Positions 39,786 through 53,849 of a stretch of DNA of 64,000 nucleotides are shown here, one piece after another. This DNA comes from Oasisia sp. SBJ-2009 (Eukaryota > Annelida > Polychaeta > Sabellida > Siboglinidae). Every line of letters starts with the position of its first letter. Within the stretch, counting starts at the first letter, position 1. The translations under genes were made by a program, and so were the position numbers. The stretch lies in assembly GCA_964017155.1 (NCBI GenBank), contig OZ024862.1, forward strand, positions 250,501 to 314,500. Direction: 5' to 3'. The notes beneath the pieces were generated by a model that was not told the origin of the DNA, made no database searches, and saw only the letters and a program-made list of their open reading frames with translations.

Positions 39786-42700
39786 TGTAACTACGACTCT
39801 CTCGACGAAACCAACTGACCGTGCGCGTCGTCTTGCCAACTTTTGGAAACAAATCGAGGAAAACGACAAAGTCCGATCCGTCTACGGGGGATCAGTTGGG
39901 GAAGTCTGTTTACATTCTTTTCAACAGAATTCCGTGCCGACCGCTGGGTAAACGGCGGGAGTAATAATGAACCACTAACTAGATGCGGTGACGAGGCATT
40001 TGGCGACCTTAACAGGGTGATAGTTGCAGAAATCGAGGAAAACGACAAAGTCCGATCCGTCTACGGGGGATCAGTTTTGAGAATCGAGAGAAACGGCCAA
40101 GTTCGACGCGCCGGTCGGTCTTCTCGGGCGTATTCCACGCACGGAGTGTAACTACGACTCTCTCGACGAAACCAACTGACCGTGCGCGTCGTCTTGCCAA
40201 CTTTTGGAAACAAATCGAGGAAAACGACAAAGTCCGATCCGTCTACGGGGGATCAGTTTTGAGAATCGAGAGAAACGGCCAAGTTCGACGCGCCGGTCGG
40301 TCTTCTCGGGCGTATTCCACGCACGGAGTGTAACTACGACTCTCTCGACGAAACCAACTGACCGTGCGCGTCGTCTTGCCAACTTTTGGAAACAAATCGA
40401 GGAAAACGACAAAGTCCGATCCGTCTACGGGGGATCAGTTTTGAGAATCGAGAGAAACGGCCAAGTTCGACGCGCCGGTCGGTCTTCTCGGGCGTATTCC
40501 ACGCACGGAGTGTAACTACGACTCTCTCGACTAAACCAACTGACCGTGCGCGTCGTCTTGCCAACTTTTGGAAACAAATCGAGGAAAACGACAAAGTCCG
40601 ATCCGGCTACGGGGGATCAGTTGGGGAAGTATGTTTACATTCTTTTCAACAGAATTCCGTGCCGACCGCTGGGTAAACGGCGGGAGTAATAATGAACCAC
40701 TAACTAGATGAGGTGACGAGGCATTTGGCGACCTTAACAGGGTGATAGTTGCACAAATCGAGGAAAACGACAAAGTCCGATCCGTCTACGGGGGATCAGT
40801 TTTGAGAATCGAGAGAAACGGCCAAGTTCGACGCGCCGGTCGGTCTTCTCGGGCGTATTCCACGCACGGAGTGTAACTACGACTCTCTCGACTAAACCAA
40901 CTGACCGTGCGCGTCGTCTTGCCAACTTTTGGAAACAAATCGAGGAAAACGACAAAGTCCGATCCGGCTACGGGGGATCAGTTGGGGAAGTATGTTTACA
41001 TTCTTTTCAACAGAATTCCGTGCCGACCGCTGGGTAAACGGCGGGAGTAATAATGAACCACTAACTAAATGAGGTGACGAGGCATTTGGCGACCTTAACA
41101 GGGTGATAGTTGCACAAATCGAGGAAAACGACAAAGTCCGATCCGTCTACGGGGGACCAGTTTTGAGAATCGAGAGAAACGGCCAAGTTCGACGCGCCGG
41201 TCGGTCTTCTCGGGCGTGTGCCACGCAAGGGGTGTAACTACGACTCTCTCGACGAAACCAACTGACCGTGCGCGTCGTCTTGCCAACTTTTGGAAACAAA
41301 TCGAGGAAAACGACAAAGTCCGATCCGTCTACGGGGGATCAGTTGGGGAAGCGTAAATGTCTGTTTACATTCTTTTCAACAGAATTCCGTGCCGACCGCT
41401 GGGTAAACGGCGGGAGTAATAATGAACCACTAACTAGATGAGGTGTCAAGACATTTGGCGACCTTAACAGGGTGATAGTTGCACAAATCGAGGAAAACGA
41501 CAAAGTCCGATCCGTCTACGGGGGATCAGTTTTGAGAATCGAGAGAAACGGCCAAGTTCGACGCGCCGGTCGGTCTTCTCGGGCGTATTCCACGCACGGA
41601 GTGTAACTACGACTCTCTCGACGAAACCAACTGACCGTGCGCGTCGTCTTGCCAACTTTTGGAAACAAATCGAGGAAAACGACAAAGTCCGATCCGTCTA
41701 CGGGGGATCAGTTTTGAGAATCGAGAGAAACGGCCAAGTTCGACGCGCCGGTCGGTCTTCTCGGGCGTATTCCACGCACGGAGTGTAACTACGACTCTCT
41801 CGACTAAACCAACTGACCGTGCGCGTCGTCTTGCCAACTTTTGGAAACAAATCGAGGAAAACGACAAAGTCCGATCCGTCTACGGGGGATCAGTTGGGGA
41901 AGCGTAAATGTCTGTTTACATTCTTTTCAACAGAATTCCGTGCCGACCGCTGGGTAAACGGCGGGAGTAATAATGAACCACTAACTAGATGAGGTGTCAA
42001 GACATTTGGCCACCTTAACAGGGTGATAGTTGCACAAATCGAGGAAAACGACAAAGTCCGATCCGTCTACGGGGGATCAGTTTTGAGAATCGAGAGAAAC
42101 GGCCAAGTTCGACGCGCCGGTCGGTCTTCTCGGGCGTGTGCCACGCAAGGGGTGTAACTACGACTCTCTCGACGAAACCAACTGACCGTGCGCGTCGTCT
42201 TGCCAACTTTTGGAAACAAATCGAGGAAAACGACAAAGTCCGATCCGTCTACGGGGGATCAGTTGGGGAAGTCTGTTTACATTCTTTTCAACAGAATTCC
42301 GTGCCGACCGCTGGGTAAACGGCGGGAGTAATAATGAACCACTAACTAGATGAGGTGACGATGCATTTGGCGACCTTAACAGGGTGATAGTTGCACAAAT
42401 CGAGGAAAACGACAAAGTCCGATCCGTCTACGGGGGATCAGTTTTGAGAATCGAGAGAAACGGCCAAGTTCGACGCGCCGGTCGGTCTTCTCGGGCGTAT
42501 TCCACGCACGGAGTGTAACTACGACTCTCTCGACGAAACCAACTGACCGTGCGCGTCGTCTTGCCAACTTTTGGAAACAAATCGAGGAAAACGACAAAGT
42601 CCGATCCGTCTACGGGGGATCAGTTGGGGAAGTCTGTTTACATTCTTTTCAACAGAATTCCGTGCCGACCGCTGGGAAAACGGCGGGAGTAATAACGAAC

Positions 42701-42876
42701 CACTAACTAGGTGAGGTGACGAGGCATTTGCCGACCTTAACAGGGTGATAGTTGCAGAAATCGAGGAAAACGACAAAGTCCGATCCGTCTACGGGGGATC
42801 AGTTTTGAGAATCGAGAGAAACGGCCAAGTTCGACGCGCCGGTCGGTCTTCTCGGGCGTATTCCACGCACGGAGTG

Positions 42877-45800
42877 AAACTACGACTCTCTCGACGAAAC
42901 CAACTGACCGTGCGCGTCGTCTTGCCAACTTTTGGAAACAAATCGAGGAAAACGACAAAGTCCGATCCGTCTACGGGGGATCAGTTGGGGAAGTCTGTTT
43001 ACATTCTTTTCAACAGAATTCCGTGCCGACCGCTGGGTAAACGGCGGGAGTAATAAAGAACCACTAACTAGATGAGGTGTCAAGACATTTGGCGACTTTA
43101 ACAGGGTGATAGTTGTACAAATCGAGCAAAACGACAAAGTCCGATCCGTCTACGGGGGATCAGTTTTGAGAATCGAGAGAAACGGCCAAGTTCGACGCGC
43201 CGGTCGGTCTTCTCGGGCGTGTGCCACGCAAGGGGTGTAACTACGACTCTCTCGACGAAACCAACTGACCGTGCGCGTCGTCTTGCCAACTTTTGGAAAC
43301 AAATCGAAGAAAACGACAAATCCGATCCGTCTACGGGGGATCAGTTGGGGAAGTCTGTTTACATTCTTTTCAACAGAATTCCGTGCCGACCGCTGGGTAA
43401 ACGGCGGGAGTAATAATGAACCACTAACTAGATGAGGTGACGATGCATTTGGCGACCTTAACAGGGTGATAGTTGCAGAAATCGAGGAAAACGACAAAGT
43501 CCGATCCGTCTACGGGGGATCAGTTTTGAGAATCGAGAGAAACGGCCAAGTTCGACGCGCCGGTCGGTCTTCTCGGGCGTATTCCACGCACGGAGTGTAA
43601 CTACGACTCTCTCGACGAAACCAACTGACCGTGCGCGTCGTCTTGCCAACTTTTGGAAACAAATCGAGGAAAACGACAAAGTCCGATCCGTCTACGGGGG
43701 ATCAGTTGGGGAAGTCTGTTTACATTCTTTTCAACAGAATTCCGTGCCGACCGCTGGGTAAACGGCGGGAGTAATAATGAACCACTAACTAGATGCGGTG
43801 ACGAGGCATTTGGCGACCTTAACAGGGTGATAGTTGCAGAAATCGAGGAAAACGACAAAGTCCGATCCGTCTACGGGGGATCAGTTTTGAGAATCGAGAG
43901 AAACGGCCAAGTTCGACGCGCCGGTCGGTCTTCTCGGGCGTATTCCACGCACGGAGTGTAACTACGACTCTCTCGACGAAACCAACTGACAGTGCGCGTC
44001 GTCTTGCCAACTTTTGGAAACAAATCGAGGAAAACGACAAAGTCCGATCCGTCTAAGGGGGATCAGTTGGGGAAGTCTGTTTACATTCTTTTCAACAGAA
44101 TTCCGTGCCGACCGCTGGGTAAACGGCGGGAGTAATAATGAACCACTAACTAGATGCGATGACGAGGCATTTGGCGACCTTAACAGGGTGATAGTTGCAC
44201 AAATCGAGGAAAACGACAAAGTCCGATCCGTCTACGGGGGATCAGTTTTGAGAATCGAGAGAAACGGCCAAGTTCGACGCGCCGGTCGGTCTTCTCGGGC
44301 GTATTCCACGCACGGAGTGTAACTACGACTCTCTCGACGAAACCAACTGACCGTGCGCGTCGTCTTGCCAACTTTTGGAAACAAATCGAGGAAAACGACA
44401 AAGTCCGATCCGTCTACGGGGGATCAGTTTTGAGAATCGAGAGAAACGGCCAAGTTCGACGCGCCGGTCGGTCTTCTCGGGCGTATTCCACGCACGGAGT
44501 GTAACTACGACTCTCTCGACGAAACCAACTGACCGTGCGCGTCGTCTTGCCAACTTTTGGAAACAAATCGAGGAAAACGACAAAGTCCGATCCGGCTACG
44601 GGGGATCAGTTGGGGAAGTCTGTTTACATTCTTTTCAACAGAATTCCGTGCCGACCGCTGGGTAAACGGCGGGAGTAATAATGAACCACTAACTAGATGA
44701 GGTGACGAGGCATTTGGCGACCTTAACAGGGTGATAGTTGCACAAATCGAGGAAAACGACAAAGTCCGATCCGTCTACGGGGGATCAGTTTTGAGAATCG
44801 AGAGAAACGGCCAAGTTCGACGCGCCGGTCGGTCTTCTCGGGCGTATTCCACGCACGGAGTGTAACTACGACTCTCTCGACTAAACCAACTGACCGTGCG
44901 CGTCGTCTTGCCAACTTTTGGAAACAAATCGAGGAAAACGACAAAGTCCGATCCGTCTACGGGGGATCAGTTGGGGAAGCGTAAATGTCTGTTTACATTC
45001 TTTTCAACAGAATTCCGTGCCGACCGCTGGGTAAACGGCGGGAGTAATAATGAACCACTAACCAGATGAGGTGTCAAGACATTTGGCGACCTTAACAGGG
45101 TGATAGTTGCACAAATCGAGGAAAACGACAAAGTCCGATCCGTCTACGGGGGATCAGTTTTGAGAATCGAGAGAAACGGCCAAGTTCGACGCGCCGGTCG
45201 GTCTTCTCGGGCGTATTCCACGCACGGAGTGTAACTACGACTCTCTCGACGAAACCAACTGACCGTGCGCGTCGTCTTGCCAACTTTTGGAAACAAATCG
45301 AGGAAAACGACAAAGTCCGATCCGGCTACGGGGGATCAGTTGGGGAAGTCTGTTTACATTCTTTTCAACAGAATTCCGTGCCGACCGCTGGGTAAACGGC
45401 GGGAGTAATAATGAACCACTAACTAGATGAGGTGACGAGGCATTTGGCGACCTTAACAGGGTGATAGTTGCACAAATCGAGGAAAACGACAAAGTCCGAT
45501 CCGTCTACGGGGGATCAGTTTTGAGAATCGAGAGAAACGGCCAAGTTCGACGCGCCGGTCGGTCTTCTCGGGCGTATTCCACGCACGGAGTGTAACTACG
45601 ACTCTCTCGACGAAACCAACTGACCGTGCGCGTCGTCTTGCCAACTTTTGGAAACAAATCGAGGAAAACGACAAAGTCCGATCCGTCTACGGGGGATCAG
45701 TTGGGGAAGTCTGTTTACATTCTTTTCAACAGAATTCCGTGCCGACCGCTGGGTAAACGGCGGGAGTAATAATGAACCACTAACTAGATGCGGTGACGAG

Positions 45801-48800
45801 GCATTTGGCGACCTTAACAGGGTGATATTTGCACAAATCGAGGAAAACGACAAAGTCCGATCCGTCTACGGGGGATCAGTTTTGAGAATCGAGAGAAACG
45901 GCCAAGTTCGACGCGCCGGTCGGTCTTCTCGGGCGTATTCCACGCACGGAGTGTAACTACGACTCTCTCGACGAAACCAAATGACCGTGCGCGTCGTCTT
46001 GCCAACTTTTGGAAACAAATCGAGGAAAACGACAAAGTCCGATCCGTCTACGGGGGATCAGTTGGGGAAGTCTGTTTACATTCTTTTCAACATAATTCCG
46101 TGCCGACCGCTGGGTAAACGGCGGGAGTAATAATGAACCACTAACTAGATGAGGTGACGAGGCATTTGGCGACCTTAACAGGGTGATAGTTGCACAAATC
46201 GAGGAAAACGACAAAGTCCGATCCGTCTACGGGGGATCAGTTTTGAGAATCGAGAGAAACGGCCAAGTTCGACGCGCCGGTCGGTCTTCTCGGGCGTATT
46301 CCACGCACGGAGTGTAACTACGACTCTCTCGACTAAACCAACTGACCGTGCGCGTCGTCTTGCCAACTTTTGGAAACAAATCGAGGAAAACGACAAAGTC
46401 CGATCCGTCTACGGGGGATCAGTTGGGGAAGCGTAAATGTCTGTTTACATTCTTTTCAACAGAATTCCGTGCCGACCGCTGGGTAAACGGCGGGAGGAAT
46501 AATGAACCACTAACTAGATGAGGTGTCAAGACATTTGGCGACCTTAACAGGGTGATAGTTGCACAAATCGAGGAAAACGACAAAGTCCGATCCGTCTACG
46601 GGGGATCAGTTTTGAGAATCGAGAGAAACGGCCAAGTTCGACGCGCCGGTCGGTCTTCTCGGGCGTATTCCACGCACGGAGTGTAACTACGACTCTCTCG
46701 ACGAAACCAACTGACCGTGCGCGTCGTCTTGCCAACTTTTGGAAACAAATCGAGGAAAACGACAAAGTCCGATCCGTCTACGGGGGATCAGTTGGGGAAG
46801 CGTAAATGTCTGTTTACATTCTTTTCAACAGAATTCCGTGCCGACCGCTGGGTAAACGGCGGGAGTAATAATGAACCACTAACTAGATGAGGTGACGAGG
46901 CATTTGGCGACCTTAACAGGGTGATAGTTGCACAAATCGAGGAAAACGACAAAGTCCGATCCGTCTACGGGGGATCAGTTTTGAGAATCGAGAGAAACGC
47001 CCAAGTTCGACGCGCCGGTCGGTCTTCTCGGGCGTGTGCCACGCAAGGGGTGTAACTACGACTCTCTCGACGAAACCAACTGACCGTGCGCGTCGTCTTG
47101 CCAACTTTTGGAAACAAATCGAGGAAAACGACAAAGTCCGATCCGTCTACGGGGGATCAGTTGGGGAAGTCTGTTTACATTCTTTTCAACAGAATTCCGT
47201 GCCGACCGCTGGGTAAACGGCGGGAGTAATAATGAACCACTAACTAGATGAGGTGACGATGCATTTGGCGACCTTAACAGGGTGATAGTTGCACAAATCG
47301 AGGAAAACGACAAAGTCCGATCCGTCTACGGGGGATCAGTTTTGAGAATCGAGAGAAACGGCCAAGTTCGACGCGCCGGTCGGTCTTCTCGGGCGTATTC
47401 CACGCACGGAGTGTAACTACGACTCTCTCGACGAAATCAACTGACCGTGCGCGTCGTCTTGCCAACTTTTGGAAACAAATCGAGGAAAACGACAAAGTCC
47501 GATCCGTCTACGGGGGATCAGTTGGGGAAGTCTGTTTACATTATTTTCAACAGAATTCCGTGCCGACCGCTGGGAAAACGGCGGGAGTAATAACGAACCA
47601 CTAACTAGGTGAGGTGACGAGGCATTTGGCGACCTTAACAGGGTGATAGTTGCAGAAATCGAGGAAAACGACAAAGTCCGATCCGTCTACGGGGGATCAG
47701 TTTTGAGAATCGAGAGAAACGGCCAAGTTCGACGCGCCGGTCGGTCTTCTCGGGCGTATTCCACGCACGGAGTGTAACTACGACTCTCTCGACGAAACCA
47801 ACTGACCGTGCGCGTCGTCTTGCCAACTTTTGGAAACAAATCGAGGAAAACGACAAAGTCCGATCCGTCTACGGGGGATCAGTTGGGGAAGTCTGTTTAC
47901 ATTCTTTTCAACAGAATTCCGTGCCGACCGCTGGGTAAACGGCGGGAGTAATAAAGAACCACTAACTAGATGAGGTGTCAAGACATTTGGCGACTTTAAC
48001 AGGGTGATAGTTGTACAAATCGAGCAAAACGACAAAGTCCGATCCGTCTACGGGGGATCAGTTTTGAGAATCGAGAGAAACGGCCAAGTTCGACGCGCCG
48101 GTCGGTCTTCTCGGGCGTGTGCCACGCAAGGGGTGTAACTACGACTCTCTCGACGAAACCAACTGACCGTGCGCGTCGTCTTGCCAACTTTTGGAAACAA
48201 ATCGAAGAAAACGACAAATCCGATCCGTCTACGGGGGATCAGTTGGGGAAGTCTGTTTACATTCTTTTCAACAGAATTCCGTGCCGACCGCTGGGTAAAC
48301 GGCGGGAGTAATAATGAACCACTAACTAGATGAGGTAACGATGCATTTGGCGACCTTAACAGGGTGATAGTTGCAGAAATCGAGGAAAACGACAAAGTCC
48401 GATCCGTCTACGGGGGATCAGTTTTGAGAATCGAGAGAAACGGCCAAGTTCGACGCGCCGGTCGGTCTTCTCGGGCGTATTCCACGCACGGAGTGTAACT
48501 ACGACTCTCTCGACGAAACCAACTGACCGTGCGCGTCGTCTTGCCAACTTTTGGAAACAAATCGAGGAAAACGACAAAGTCCGATCCGTCTACGGGGGAT
48601 CAGTTGGGGAAGTCTGTTTACATTCTTTTCAACAGAATTCCGTGCCGACCGCTGGGTAAACGGCGGGAGTAATAATGAACCACTAACTAGATGCGGTGAC
48701 GAGGCATTTGGCGACCTTAACAGGGTGATAGTTGCAGAAATCGAGGAAAACGACAAAGTCCGATCCGTCTACGGGGGATCAGTTTTGAGAATCGAGAGAA

Positions 48801-51800
48801 ACGGCCAAGTTCGACGCGCCGGTCGGTCTTCTCGGGCGTATTCCACGCACGGAGTGTAACTACGACTCTCTCGACGAAACCAACTGACCGTGCGCGTCGT
48901 CTTGCCAACTTTTGGAAACAAATCGAGGAAAACGACAAAGTCCGATCCGTCTAAGGGGGATCAGTTGGGGAAGTCTGTTTACATTCTTTTCAACAGAATT
49001 CCGTGCCGACCGCTGGGTAAACGGCGGGAGTAATAATGAACCACTAACTAGATGCGGTGACGAGGCATTTGGCGACCTTAACAGGGTGATAGTTGCACAA
49101 ATCGAGGAAAACGACAAAGTCCGATCCGTCTACGGGGGATCAGTTTTGAGAATCGAGAGAAACGGCCAAGTTCGACGCGCCGGTCGGTCTTCTCGGGCGT
49201 ATTCCACGCACGGAGTGTAACTACGACTCTCTCGACGAAACCAACTGACCGTGCGCGTCGTCTTGCCAACTTTTGGAAACAAATCGAGGAAAACGACAAA
49301 GTCCGATCCGTCTACGGGGGATCAGTTTTGAGAATCGAGAGAAACGGCCAAGTTCGACGCGCCGGTCGGTCTTCTCGGGCGTATTCCACGCACGGAGTGT
49401 AACTACGACTCTCTCGACGAAACCAACTGACCGTGCGCGTCGTCTTGCCAACTTTTGGAAACAAATCGAGGAAAACGACAAAGTCCGATCCGGCTACGGG
49501 GGATCAGTTGGGGAAGTCTGTTTACATTCTTTTCAACAGAATTCCGTGCCGACCGCTGGGTAAACGGCGGGAGTAATAATGAACCACTAACTAGATGAGG
49601 TGACGAGGCATTTGGCGACCTTAACAGGGTGATAGTTGCACAAATCGAGGAAAACGACAAAGTCCGATCCGTCTACGGGGGATCAGTTTTGAGAATCGAG
49701 AGAAACGGCCAAGTTCGACGCGCCGGTCGGTCTTCTCGGGCGTATTCCACGCACGGAGTGTAACTACGACTCTCTCGACTAAACCAACTGACCGTGCGCG
49801 TCGTCTTGCCAACTTTTGGAAACAAATCGAGGAAAACGACAAAGTCCGATCCGTCTACGGGGGATCAGTTGGGGAAGCGTAAATGTCTGTTTACATTCTT
49901 TTCAACAGAATTCCGTGCCGACCGCTGGGTAAACGGCGGGAGTAATAATGAACCACTAACCAGATGAGGTGTCAAGACATTTGGCGACCTTAACAGGGTG
50001 ATAGTTGCACAAATCGAGGAAAACGACAAAGTCCGATCCGTCTACGGGGGATCAGTTTTGAGAATCGAGAGAAACGGCCAAGTTCGACGCGCCGGTCGGT
50101 CTTCTCGGGCGTATTCCACGCACGGAGTGTAACTACGACTCTCTCGACGAAACCAACTGACCGTGCGCGTCGTCTTGCCAACTTTTGGAAACAAATCGAG
50201 GAAAACGACAAAGTCCGATCCGGCTACGGGGGATCAGTTGGGGAAGTCTGTTTACATTCTTTTCAACAGAATTCCGTGCCGACCGCTGGGTAAACGGCGG
50301 GAGTAATAATGAACCACTAACTAGATGAGGTGACGAGGCATTTGGCGACCTTAACAGGGTGATAGTTGCACAAATCGAGGAAAACGACAAAGTCCGATCC
50401 GTCTACGGGGGATCAGTTTTGAGAATCGAGAGAAACGGCCAAGTTCGACGCGCCGGTCGGTCTTCTCGGGCGTATTCCACGCACGGAGTGTAACTACGAC
50501 TCTCTCGACGAAACCAACTGACCGTGCGCGTCGTCTTGCCAACTTTTGGAAACAAATCGAGGAAAACGACAAAGTCCGATCCGTCTACGGGGGATCAGTT
50601 GGGGAAGTCTGTTTACATTCTTTTCAACAGAATTCCGTGCCGACCGCTGGGTAAACGGCGGGAGTAATAATGAACCACTAACTAGATGCGGTGACGAGGC
50701 ATTTGGCGACTTTAACAGGGTGATAGTTGCACAAATCGAGGAAAACGACAAAGTCCGATCCGTCTACGGGGGATCAGTTTTGAGAATCGAGAGAAACGGC
50801 CAAGTTCGACGCGCCGGTCGGTCTTCTCGGGCGTATTCCACGCACGGAGTGTAACTACGACTCTCTCGACGAAACCAAATGACCGTGCGCGTCGTCTTGC
50901 CAACTTTTGGAAACAAATCGAGGAAAACGACAAAGTCCGATCCGTCTACGGGGGATCAGTTGGGGAAGTCTGTTTACATTCTTTTCAACATAATTCCGTG
51001 CCGACCGCTGGGTAAACGGCGGGAGTAATAATGAACCACTAACTAGATGAGGTGACGAGGCATTTGGCGACCTTAACAGGGTGATAGTTGCACAAATCGA
51101 GGAAAACGACAAAGTCCGATCCGTCTACGGGGGATCAGTTTTGAGAATCGAGAGAAACGGCCAAGTTCGACGCGCCGGTCGGTCTTCTCGGGCGTATTCC
51201 ACGCACGGAGTGTAACTACGACTCTCTCGACTAAACCAACTGACCGTGCGCGTCGTCTTGCCAACTTTTGGAAACAAATCGAGGAAAACGACAAAGTCCG
51301 ATCCGTCTACGGGGGATCAGTTGGGGAAGCGTAAATGTCTGTTTACATTCTTTTCAACAGAATTCCGTGCCGACCGCTGGGTAAACGGCGGGAGGAATAA
51401 TGAACCACTAACTAGATGAGGTGTCAAGACATTTGGCGACCTTAACAGGGTGATAGTTGCACAAATCGAGGAAAACGACAAAGTCCGATCCGTCTACGGG
51501 GGATCAGTTTTGAGAATCGAGAGAAACGGCCAAGTTCGACGCGCCGGTCGGTCTTCTCGGGCGTATTCCACGCACGGAGTGTAACTACGACTCTCTCGAC
51601 GAAACCAACTGACCGTGCGCGTCGTCTTGCCAACTTTTGGAAACAAATCGAGGAAAACGACAAAGTCCGATCCGTCTACGGGGGATCAGTTGGGGAAGCG
51701 TAAATGTCTGTTTACATTCTTTTCAACAGAATTCCGTGCCGACCGCTGGTTAAACGGCGGGAGTAATAATGAACCACTAACTAGATGAGGTGACGAGGCA

Positions 51801-52110
51801 TTTGGCGACCTTAACAGGGTGATAGTTGCACAAATCGAGGAAAACGACAAAGTCCGATCCGTCTACGGGGGATCAGTTTTGAGAATCGAGAGAAACGGCC
51901 AAGTTCGACGCGCCGGTCGGTCTTCTCGGGCGTGTGCCACGCAAGGGGTGTAACTACGACTCTCTCGACGAAACCAACTGACCGTGCGCGTCGTCTTGCC
52001 AACTTTTGGAAACAAATCGAGGAAAACGACAAAGTCCGATCCGTCTACGGGGGATCAGTTGGGGAAGTCTGTTTACATTCTTTTCAACAGAATTCCGTGC
52101 CGACCGCTGG
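42877..52110. repeat. 4898 bp block in tandem duplication
   Basis: About 42877-47212 and 47775-52110 match at offset 4898. Shared markers include aaagaacc, gtacaaat, the 1 bp-deleted core (43305/48203), ctaaggggg (44054/48952), ctaaccagatg (45058/49956) and gggaggaata (46493/51391). Differences are few, for example gacagtgcg at 43988, gatgcgatgac at 44154, gatatttgc at 45826 and ctggttaaac at 51747. Confidence 0.87.
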
Positions 52111-53616
52111 GAAAACGGCGGGAGTAATAACGAACCACTAACTAGGTGAGGTGACGAGGCATTTGGCGACCTTAACAGGGTGATAGTTGCAGAAATCGAG
52201 GAAAACGACAAAGTCCGATCCGTCTACGGGGGATCAGTTTTGAGAATCGAGAGAAACGGCCAAGTTCGACGCGCCGGTCGGTCTTCTCGGGCGTATTCCA
52301 CGCACGGAGTGTAACTACGACTCTCTCGACGAAACCAAATGACCGTGCGCGTCGTCTTGCCAACTTTTGGAAACAAATCGAGGAAAACGACAAAGTCCGA
52401 TCCGTCTACGGGGGATCAGTTGGGGAAGTCTGTTTACATTCTTTTCAACATAATTCCGTGCCGACCGCTGGGTAAACGGCGGGAGTAATAATGAACCACT
52501 AACTAGATGAGGTGACGAGGCATTTGGCGACCTTAACAGGGTGATAGTTGCACAAATCGAGGAAAACGACAAAGTCCGATCCGTCTACGGGGGATCAGTT
52601 GGGGAAGCGTAAATGTCTGTTTACATTCTTTTCAACAGAATTCCGTGCCGACCGCTGGGTAAACGGCGGGAGGAATAATGAACCACTAACTAGATGAGGT
52701 GTCAAGACATTTGGCGACCTTAACAGGGTGATAGTTGCACAAATCGAGGAAAACGACAAAGTCCGATCCGTCTACGGGGGATCAGTTTTGAGAATCGAGA
52801 GAAACGGCCAAGTTCGACGCGCCGGTCGGTCTTCTCGGGCGTATTCCACGCACGGAGTGTAACTACGACTCTCTCGACGAAACCAACTGACCGTGCGCGT
52901 CGTCTTGCCAACTTTTGGAAACAAATCGAGGAAAACGACAAAGTCCGATCCGTCTACGGGGGATCAGTTGGGGAAGCGTAAATGTCTGTTTACATTCTTT
53001 TCAACAGAATTCCGTGCCGACCGCTGGTTAAACGGCGGGAGTAATAATGAACCACTAACTAGATGAGGTGACGAGGCATTTGGCGACCTTAACAGGGTGA
53101 TAGTTGCACAAATCGAGGAAAACGACAAAGTCCGATCCGTCTACGGGGGATCAGTTTTGAGAATCGAGAGAAACGGCCAAGTTCGACGCGCCGGTCGGTC
53201 TTCTCGGGCGTGTGCCACGCAAGGGGTGTAACTACGACTCTCTCGACGAAACCAACTGACCGTGCGCGTCGTCTTGCCAACTTTTGGAAACAAATCGAGG
53301 AAAACGACAAAGTCCGATCCGTCTACGGGGGATCAGTTGGGGAAGTCTGTTTACATTCTTTTCAACAGAATTCCGTGCCGACCGCTGGGAAAACGGCGGG
53401 AGTAATAACGAACCACTAACTAGGTGAGGTGACGAGGCATTTGGCGACCTTAACAGGGTGATAGTTGCAGAAATCGAGGAAAACGACAAAGTCCGATCCG
53501 TCTACGGGGGATCAGTTTTGAGAATCGAGAGAAACGGCCAAGTTCGACGCGCCGGTCGGTCTTCTCGGGCGTATTCCACGCACGGAGTGTAACTACGACT
53601 CTCTCGACGAAACCAA
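51276..53616. repeat. 1278 bp block in tandem duplication, with BB' junction
   Basis: About 51276-52338 and 52554-53616 match at offset 1278. Both copies carry gggaggaata and the rare ctggttaaac. At the join, B (52422-52553) is followed by a core and then B' (52601-52740) with no A between them. This is the expected product of crossover at the shared core between non-equivalent modules. Confidence 0.87.
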
Positions 53617-53849
53617 CTGACCGTGCGCGTCGTCTTGCCAACTTTTGGAAACAAATCGAGGAAAACGACAAAGTCCGATCCGTTTAAGGGGGATCAGTTG
53701 GGGAAGTCTGTTTACATTCTTTTCAACAGAATTCCGTGCCGACCGCTGGGTAAACGGCGGGAGTAATAATGAACCACTAACTAGATGCGGTGACGAGGCA
53801 TTTGGCGACCTTAACAGGGTGATAGTTGCACAAATCGAGGAAAACGACA

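Larger units (their letters stand above)
29700..43035. repeat. 8157 bp-offset duplication (29.70-34.88 and 37.86-43.04 kb)
   Basis: Module order and markers between about 29700 and 34878 recur at 37857-43035. Shared rare states include the 1 bp-deleted core at 31334/39491, ggctggag at 31437/39594, the AAA run at 31920/40077 and ggggaccag at 32996/41153. Differences include gatcGgttt at 30470, caatataat at 38479 and ttgCcgacc at 42729. Confidence 0.82.
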
